From Burkholderiales bacterium (GTDB taxonomy: Bacteria; Pseudomonadota; Gammaproteobacteria; Burkholderiales; Burkholderiaceae_C), in NCBI GenBank assembly GCA_019509985.1, contig JAEKLF010000080.1:1-35696 (forward strand): 35,696 nt of DNA, in the 5' to 3' direction. Position numbers and translations under genes: made by a program. This document shows positions 30,709 to 35,696 of the stretch, in pieces. The first letter of the stretch is position 1. The number at the start of each line of letters is the position of its first letter. Below the pieces are notes generated by a model. The model searched no databases and was not told where the DNA came from. It saw only the letters and a program-made list of their open reading frames with translations.

Positions 30709-33700
30709 TCACTGTTGTGCCAGCGGCAGTTCAAGGGTGAAAGTGGCGCCTTGACCTCGCCCCGGGCTTGTAGCCCGCAAGCAGCCGCCATGGGCCTCGA
30801 CAGTGGCCTTGGAAATCGACAGCCCCAGCCCCAGGCCCCCGAACTCCTTCGCCACCCATGCGCCGCCCTGCACGAACGCATCGAAGATGCGCGGCAGCAT
30901 CTCGGCATCCATGCCCAGGCCGTTGTCGGCCACCGACATGACGAAGCGCCCATCTTCCGTGGCCGTCGTGATGCGGATGCGGCCGCGCACTTGCGTGAAC
31001 TTGGAGGCGTTCTTCAGCAGGTTCCAGACGACCTGATTGAGCCGGTGGCCGTCGCCCACGAGGCGGTGCTGCGTCGCGTTCAGATCGACCGTCAGTTGCT
31101 GCGCCTTGGCGCGCACGTCCGGCTCGCAGACCTCGCAGGCGCTGAGGATGATCTCGTGCAGGTCGATCGGTTCCCGGGTCAGGGTCAGCGTGCCGCGCGA
31201 GATGCGCGTCAGGTCAAGCAGGTCATCGATGAGGTGCGACTCGATGCGGATGTTGCGCTGGATCAGCTGCAGCGCCTCGTGGGCTCCCTCCGGGATGTCG
31301 TTGCGCCGCGACAGCAGTTGCAGCGCGATCACCGCCGGCGTCAGCGGCGTGCGCAGTTCGTGCGACAGCACGGCGAGGAACTGGTCCTTGGCCGTGTTGG
31401 CCGCTTCCAGCGCCGCGCGCGCGGCTTCCTTTTCGCTCAAGGCCTGAAGCAGCTCCGACCGGCTGAGTTCCAGCTCCTGCTGGGCGCGCCGCGCATCGCT
31501 TTGATCACGCAGGATCTTCACGAAGCCGACGTTGCGGTCATCGGAATCCTGCATGGTCATCAACGCGCCGCTGGCCCAGAACAGGCTGCCGTCCTTGCGT
31601 TGATGGAAGCGGTCATCGCTGGCGCGGCCCTCGCTGAGGGCTTGCGCCACTTCCTGCTGCGGCACGCCGGCCGCCCGGTCTTCTTCCGTGAAGATCATGT
31701 CGGCCGAGCGGCCCAGCGCGTCCTGTTCGCCGTAGCCCAGGGTGCGTTCGGCGCCGGGGTTCCAGCCCGTGATGCAGCGATCGGTGTCGGTCGTGAAGAT
31801 CGCGTACTCGCGCGCGTTCTCCAGCACCATGCGCAAGTGCTCCTCGCTGTTGCGCAGCGCCGCTTCTGCGGCCTTGCGCTCGGTGATGTCCACGCACACG
31901 GCAATGACGCCGCCCTCGATGCCGTTTTCTGCCGGCAGCGACGTCACGCTGTTGTGCACCCAGACCGTGCTGCCGTCGTGGCGCAGCAGCCGCTTCTCGA
32001 TGTCGTAGGACTCACCGCGTTCCAGCAGTCCCTGCAGCCGCTGCCGATGGGCGGCGAGGTCGTCCGGGTGCACCAGTTGCTCCAGGTCCGTGCCGATGAG
32101 CTCGGCCTCGGCGTGCCCCAGCAGCCGGCACATGCGGTTGTTGACCAGCTGGACGCGGCCTTCCAGGTCCATCTGCAGCACGCCGACGGTGGCCTGGTCG
32201 ACGATGGCGCGGAAACGTGCATCGGCGTTGCGCAGCGCTTCCTGGGCGCTCTTGCGCTCCGTGATGTCGACGAAGGTCAGCACCACGCCGGCAATGCGGT
32301 CCTCGATGGTGCGGTAGGGCCGCAGCCGGGCCAGGTACCAGTGCCCGTCGGCCTCTCCGACCTCCTGCTCGATCGGCACCAGCGTCTGCAGCACCTTCTG
32401 CGCGTCCTGCGCCAACCCGGGGTAGCGCAGCTCGCTCTTCAGGTCGGTCAGCGGGCGTCCGACGTCGGTGGCGATCAGGTTGAACAGGGCCACCGCCGAC
32501 GGCGTGAAGCGGGTGATGCGCAGCTGCCGGTCCAGGAAGACGGTGGCGATGGCGGTCGCGTCCATCAGGTTGTGCATGTCGCTGTTGGCCTGACCCAGCG
32601 CGTCGACCTTGGTCTTGAGCTCGTGGTTGACGGTCGTGAGCTCCTCGTTGATGGACTGCAGCTCCTCGCGGCTGGTCTCCAGCTCCTCGGTCGCCGAGCG
32701 CAGCTCCTCGTTCATGGCCTGCAGCTCCTCGTTGCTGGCCTTGAGCTCCTCGGTGGAGGCCTCGTACTGCTCGACCGTGTCGCGCAGATGGGACTTCAGC
32801 CGCTCGATCTCGCCTTCGAGCTGGCGGGCCAGCGGCTCGGGCGGGCGCAGCTCCGGCGCGACGTCGGTGTGGGACGGCTGATCCGCGCCGACCTCGAAGG
32901 TCACCAGCATCAGGTCCGGCGAGACCTCGCGCGCCGGGTAGGCGTGCACCGTCACGACCACGTTGTCGTCGTGCAGTGGCACCAGGATGCCCGGCATCGC
33001 CGTAGCCTCGCCCGACTGGCGCACCTGATAGAGCACCGCGCGCAATTCGATGCGCAGCGCCGGATGAACGGCGCGCAGCAGGTTGTTGCTCGGCTCGCCG
33101 CCGCTGAACTGCAGGAAGCGCCCGGCACCGGGCGACAGATGCAGCATGTCGTACTCGGCGTCCACCAGCACCGAGGGCGGCGCCAGCCGGTCCAGCAGGC
33201 GCAGGTGCACCTCGCCCCAGGGCACGGTACGCGTGCCGGAGGTCCGGTCGACGATGCGCGGGCCGGACGGCCCCTGCTCGAAGCCGCGGCCGGCCAAGTG
33301 GGGCCCGTCCGGCTGAGACTGCTGCGTTTCCAGCGCCAGCGCCAGTGTTCCCGGGCCGGATGGCACCGGCAACCCGTTGCGGGGCATGGGGCGCTGGCGG
33401 AACACGCGGTTCTTCTTGTCCAGCACGGTGAACAAGGCGCTGCCCTCGTCCACCGATTCGGAGGAACCGAGGAAGAGCGTCCCGCCCGGTCGCAGCGCGA
33501 AATGGAAGATGTCCAGCGCGCGGCTCTGGGCCTCGCGGTTCAGGTAGATCAGCAGGTTGCGGCAGGTGACCAGGTCAAGCCGGGAGAAGGGCGAGTCCTT
33601 GAGCACGTCGTGCAGCGCGAACAGCACCATCTCGCGCACTTCGCGCCGCACCCGGTAGCCGCGGTGCTCCTTGATGAAGTAGCGGCGCAGGCGCTCGTCC

Positions 33701-34890
33701 GACACATCGGCCTCGATGGTCAGCGGGTAGATGCCCTCGCGGGCGATCTTGATGGCGTCTTCATCCAGGTCGGTGGCGAACACCTGCACGATGGGCGGCG
33801 ACTCCAGCGAGCGCGCATGCTCATTGAGCAGCATCGCCACCGTGTAGGCCTCCTCGCCGGTGGCGCAGGCCACCACCCAGACGCGCACGACATCGCCCGG
33901 ACCCTTGTCGCGGAACAGCTCCGGAATGCGCGCCTCCAGCGCGGCAAAACAATCGCCGTCGCGGAAGAAGTTGGTGACGCTGATCAGCAGGTCCTGCAGC
34001 AGCGCGCCGGCCTCGCCCGGGCGCGTGCGCAGGCAGGTCAGGTAGGCGGCCAGGTCGTCGATGCCGTTGACCTGCATGCGCCGGCCGATGCGGCGCAGGA
34101 TGGTGGCGCGCTTGTAGTAGGCAAAGTCGCGGCCGGTGCGGGTGCGCAGGAAGTTGAGCACGTCGCGCAGCAGGCCCTCGTCGCTGGCGTTCTGTGCCGG
34201 CTGCACCTTCGGCCCTTCCTCGGGCGGCAGCCGCACGCGGCGCTCCTGGCGGTGGTAGTCGATCAGCCGCTCGGGCAGCTGCGCGACGGGCAGCACCCAG
34301 TCGACCATGCCGGTGGCGATCGCCGTGCGCGGCATGCCATCGAACTCGGCCTCGTCGGGGTCTTGCGCGATGGTCAGGCCGCCGCGCTCCTTGATGCGCT
34401 TGATGCCGATGGCGCCGTCGCCGTCGTTGCCCGACAACACCACCGCGGACGCACGCGGGCCGTGCGTGTCGGCCAGCGTGCGGAAGAAATGGTCCACCGC
34501 GACGTGGCGGGTGCGGTCGCCGGGCAGGTCAAACAGCCGCAGGTGGCCGTCCATCGTCTTCAGACCCTTGCGCGGCGGGATCACGTAGACGTGGTTGGCC
34601 TCCAGCGCCGCCGGCTCGGTCACCTGGATCACGCGCATGGCGGTCTCGCGCTGCAGCAGTGCGGCCAATGTGCTGTCGTGGTCGGGTGACAGGTGCAGCA
34701 CGACGACGAAGGCCATGCCCGAGTCGGGCGGCATGATCCGGAAGAAGTCGCGCAGCGCACCGATGCTGCCTGCCGATCCGCCCAAACCGACCACCGGCAG
34801 CATCTGGTAGCCCCGCGAAGGAACCACGTTGTCGATGTCGTCGGCCATGTCCTCTTCGGCGTGGTCGGGTTGGGCGGGATCGTGCTCCAT
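30709..34890 (-). CDS. CheB-CheR-PAS hybrid sensor histidine kinase
   Basis: 1393 aa with this order: CheB-like methylesterase (about 30-215; Ser39 in GLGGSAGS, His66, Asp156 in SGNDGDGA), CheR methyltransferase (about 240-500; SVTNFFRD, ACATGEEAYT for SAM), a long Glu-rich coiled coil (about 685-772, repeats of xxEEL), three PAS domains (about 775-880, 890-1005, 1015-1135), HisKA with His1177 in LSHELRTPL, and an HATPase domain (NLLKNASKFT, NGLGM, FGGLGLGLSI). There is no receptor nearby, so the methylation substrate and signal are unknown. Start ATG 34890; a TTG 30 bases upstream is possible. No clear Shine-Dalgarno sequence. A possible -10 (GATAAT) lies at 34952-34947. Confidence 0.93.
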   Translation of the reverse strand: MEHDPAQPDHAEEDMADDIDNVVPSRGYQMLPVVGLGGSAGSIGALRDFFRIMPPDSGMAFVVVLHLSPDHDSTLAALLQRETAMRVIQVTEPAALEANHVYVIPPRKGLKTMDGHLRLFDLPGDRTRHVAVDHFFRTLADTHGPRASAVVLSGNDGDGAIGIKRIKERGGLTIAQDPDEAEFDGMPRTAIATGMVDWVLPVAQLPERLIDYHRQERRVRLPPEEGPKVQPAQNASDEGLLRDVLNFLRTRTGRDFAYYKRATILRRIGRRMQVNGIDDLAAYLTCLRTRPGEAGALLQDLLISVTNFFRDGDCFAALEARIPELFRDKGPGDVVRVWVVACATGEEAYTVAMLLNEHARSLESPPIVQVFATDLDEDAIKIAREGIYPLTIEADVSDERLRRYFIKEHRGYRVRREVREMVLFALHDVLKDSPFSRLDLVTCRNLLIYLNREAQSRALDIFHFALRPGGTLFLGSSESVDEGSALFTVLDKKNRVFRQRPMPRNGLPVPSGPGTLALALETQQSQPDGPHLAGRGFEQGPSGPRIVDRTSGTRTVPWGEVHLRLLDRLAPPSVLVDAEYDMLHLSPGAGRFLQFSGGEPSNNLLRAVHPALRIELRAVLYQVRQSGEATAMPGILVPLHDDNVVVTVHAYPAREVSPDLMLVTFEVGADQPSHTDVAPELRPPEPLARQLEGEIERLKSHLRDTVEQYEASTEELKASNEELQAMNEELRSATEELETSREELQSINEELTTVNHELKTKVDALGQANSDMHNLMDATAIATVFLDRQLRITRFTPSAVALFNLIATDVGRPLTDLKSELRYPGLAQDAQKVLQTLVPIEQEVGEADGHWYLARLRPYRTIEDRIAGVVLTFVDITERKSAQEALRNADARFRAIVDQATVGVLQMDLEGRVQLVNNRMCRLLGHAEAELIGTDLEQLVHPDDLAAHRQRLQGLLERGESYDIEKRLLRHDGSTVWVHNSVTSLPAENGIEGGVIAVCVDITERKAAEAALRNSEEHLRMVLENAREYAIFTTDTDRCITGWNPGAERTLGYGEQDALGRSADMIFTEEDRAAGVPQQEVAQALSEGRASDDRFHQRKDGSLFWASGALMTMQDSDDRNVGFVKILRDQSDARRAQQELELSRSELLQALSEKEAARAALEAANTAKDQFLAVLSHELRTPLTPAVIALQLLSRRNDIPEGAHEALQLIQRNIRIESHLIDDLLDLTRISRGTLTLTREPIDLHEIILSACEVCEPDVRAKAQQLTVDLNATQHRLVGDGHRLNQVVWNLLKNASKFTQVRGRIRITTATEDGRFVMSVADNGLGMDAEMLPRIFDAFVQGGAWVAKEFGGLGLGLSISKATVEAHGGCLRATSPGRGQGATFTLELPLAQQ

Positions 34891-35152
34891 GCCGAGGGGT
34901 GGCTTTCTGCGCCGGGGCAAGGCGCGGCAGGACTGGGGGGCCGGGCATTATCGTGCGTACGGCCGCCTTCCTAGTGCGGTATCTTGGGGGGCGGAAAACC
35001 CGGCGTTGGTCATGGGATGACGCGCCGAATGCTCGCCGGCCGCGCCGTCGGTAGAAGTTGCCGCAAGGGCACCGGTCGCAACACCGCCTCCGCTCAGGCA
35101 CGCCGTTTGCTGGATGTGGCCCCCATGACAGGTCAGCGGCGAGGCAGCCCCG
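34891..35152. promoter_or_regulatory. 262-bp divergent region between the kinase and a small gene
   Basis: No gene seen. It carries the promoter for the kinase on the minus strand (possible -10 GATAAT at 34952-34947, no good -35) and, on the plus strand, a sigma-54 promoter described separately. Confidence 0.35.
35096..35111 (+). promoter_or_regulatory. Second sigma-54 (-24/-12) promoter
   Basis: aGGCACGCCGTTTGCT fits TGGCAC-N5-TTGCW except for the first base; GG and GC are 12 apart. The spacer GCCGT is one base different from the spacer of the promoter at 21400-21415 (GCCGC). The next ATG is 42 bases downstream. Two such closely matched elements, each on the correct strand before a small or disordered protein gene, suggest a common regulon. 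Confidence 0.7.
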
Positions 35153-35365
35153 ATGAAACACGACGATCCGCGGCATCGCTCGCCACCCCGTGCCGAGCCG
35201 CTTCAGCCAGACCGCCCGGGGCGAGGTGCCCAGAAGCAGGTCGAACGCAGCAGCGCAGCGCCGGCCAAGGGCCAGCAGGGCGACGTCTCCGGCGGCGCCA
35301 GGAAGCTGAAGCAGCAAACCGACGACGCTGTGGAGAACGCCCGTGAGGGCTATGGCAAGAGCTGA
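35153..35365 (+). CDS. Small disordered hydrophilic protein
   Basis: 70 aa, highly polar and charged, no hydrophobic segment, rich in Gln, Arg, Pro, Gly and Lys. The first half is Pro/Arg-rich (HRSPPRAEPLQPDRPGRG), the second half (VSGGARKLKQQTDDAVENAR) could be helical, resembling stress-type hydrophilins or CsbD-like tails only loosely. ATG 35153 has gagg 8 bases upstream and a sigma-54 promoter 42 bases upstream, which supports it as a real gene. No family identified. Confidence 0.6.
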   Translation: MKHDDPRHRSPPRAEPLQPDRPGRGAQKQVERSSAAPAKGQQGDVSGGARKLKQQTDDAVENAREGYGKS

Positions 35366-35404
35366 TCGCGCCCCGATCTGACGCCGGTCACGCCTTGGCG
35401 GCGG

Positions 35405-35419
35405 CGGGCCGCAGGCCCG
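35405..35419. terminator. Small hairpin between convergent genes
   Basis: 6-bp stem (cgggcc / ggcccg) with a GCA loop in the 70-base gap between the small disordered gene and glf. No T-tract; a weak bidirectional terminator at best. Confidence 0.25.
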
Positions 35420-35435
35420 GCACAGCGCGGGGCAA

Positions 35436-35696
35436 TCAAGGTTGTGTGAGGCGCTTGAAGGTGCTCAACGCCTGGGCCACGACCTGGTCCATGTTGTAGT
35501 ACTTGTAGCTGGCCAGGCGACCGATGAAGGTGACGTCGGACAGCTCGTCGGCATCGGCCTCGTAGCGGCGGTAGAGCTGGGTGTTCTCGGTGCGCGGCAC
35601 CGGGTAGTAGGGGTCGCCCTGGGCGCGCGGGTATTCGTAGACCAGCGAGCTGGCCTCGTGGCGCTGGCCGGTCAGGTGCTTGAACTCCGTGACGCG
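35436..35696 (-). CDS. glf: UDP-galactopyranose mutase, C-terminal part
   Basis: The last 86 codons and stop are in the window; the 5' part lies beyond the right edge. The visible sequence RVTEFKHLTGQ, EYPRAQGDPYYPVPR and FIGRLASYKYYNMDQVVAQAL is diagnostic of UDP-galactopyranose mutase, a flavoenzyme that interconverts UDP-galactopyranose and UDP-galactofuranose for surface polysaccharides. It fits an exopolysaccharide-producing bacterium with PEP-CTERM proteins, though the neighbouring glycan genes would be outside the window. Confidence 0.93.
   Translation of the reverse strand, partial: RVTEFKHLTGQRHEASSLVYEYPRAQGDPYYPVPRTENTQLYRRYEADADELSDVTFIGRLASYKYYNMDQVVAQALSTFKRLTQP

Noticed and set aside
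30514..34689. Very long plus-strand open frame (over 1300 codons) antisense to the kinase gene
   Set aside because: It mirrors the GC-rich codons of the CheB-CheR-PAS kinase, lacks recognisable domains and has the His/Gln/Arg/Val-rich composition of an antisense shadow. The minus-strand product is unambiguous.

Overview
The window is high-GC DNA with dense, short-spaced and often start/stop-overlapping genes. Gene content (CysB-type regulator with sbp-cysT-cysW-cysA, PEP-CTERM exosortase substrates, DUF3563, BON-domain proteins, MocR regulator, CheB-CheR-PAS kinase, UdgX) points to a betaproteobacterium of the Burkholderiales, probably near the Rubrivivax/Leptothrix/Roseateles group. That placement is inference from gene families, not from a marker gene. 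I saw no rRNA, tRNA, CRISPR array, insertion sequence or phage gene.

Region 1 (1-4711): the 5' end of a CysB-like LysR regulator, a divergent Tat-exported dienelactone hydrolase, and two tandem PEP-CTERM proteins. A 45-bp segment that includes the last codons of the hydrolase gene recurs between the two PEP-CTERM genes, so the pair arose by duplication in place. On the minus strand follow an RBBP9-type hydrolase, a stand-alone molybdate-binding Mop protein and two paralogous small secreted proteins of unknown function.

Region 2 (4830-12795): an oxyanion-uptake block on the minus strand. Transcription order is modB-modA-modC-modE, then sbp-cysT-cysW-cysA. The genes within each ABC set mostly overlap by 3-4 bases. 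A near-perfect ModE operator lies just before modB, and a DedA-rhodanese fusion gene diverges from it.

Region 3 (12816-18042): signalling and stress genes. These are a DUF3563 microprotein with a strong sigma-70 promoter built on direct repeats, a receiver-only regulator, a NarL-type regulator, then a plus-strand run of small membrane protein, BON lipoprotein, ferritin-like protein, receiver-only regulator and double-BON protein. A periplasmic protein with three Cys-x10-Cys repeats follows on the other strand.

Region 4 (18188-26494): a MocR regulator divergent from a heme-b-like membrane protein and a RibD-C reductase; a Gly/Tyr/Asn-rich disordered protein behind a sigma-54 promoter; and a three-gene molybdenum hydroxylase (Mo subunit, 2Fe-2S subunit, triheme cytochrome c). 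The hydroxylase is a plausible consumer of the molybdate imported by region 2.

Region 5 (26754-35696): a small hypothetical gene, a 34-residue Cys-rich ORF, then pcm, an erythromycin-esterase-like enzyme, DUF427 and UdgX, which look like a macromolecule-damage group. A 1393-aa CheB-CheR-PAS-histidine kinase with its own receiver follows on the minus strand. Last come a second sigma-54 promoter nearly identical to the first, a small disordered protein, and the 3' end of glf (UDP-galactopyranose mutase).

The best candidates for something undescribed are the matched sigma-54 promoters on two disordered-protein genes, the in-place PEP-CTERM duplication with its conserved upstream block, the small secreted paralog pair, and the Cys-rich ORF coupled to pcm.
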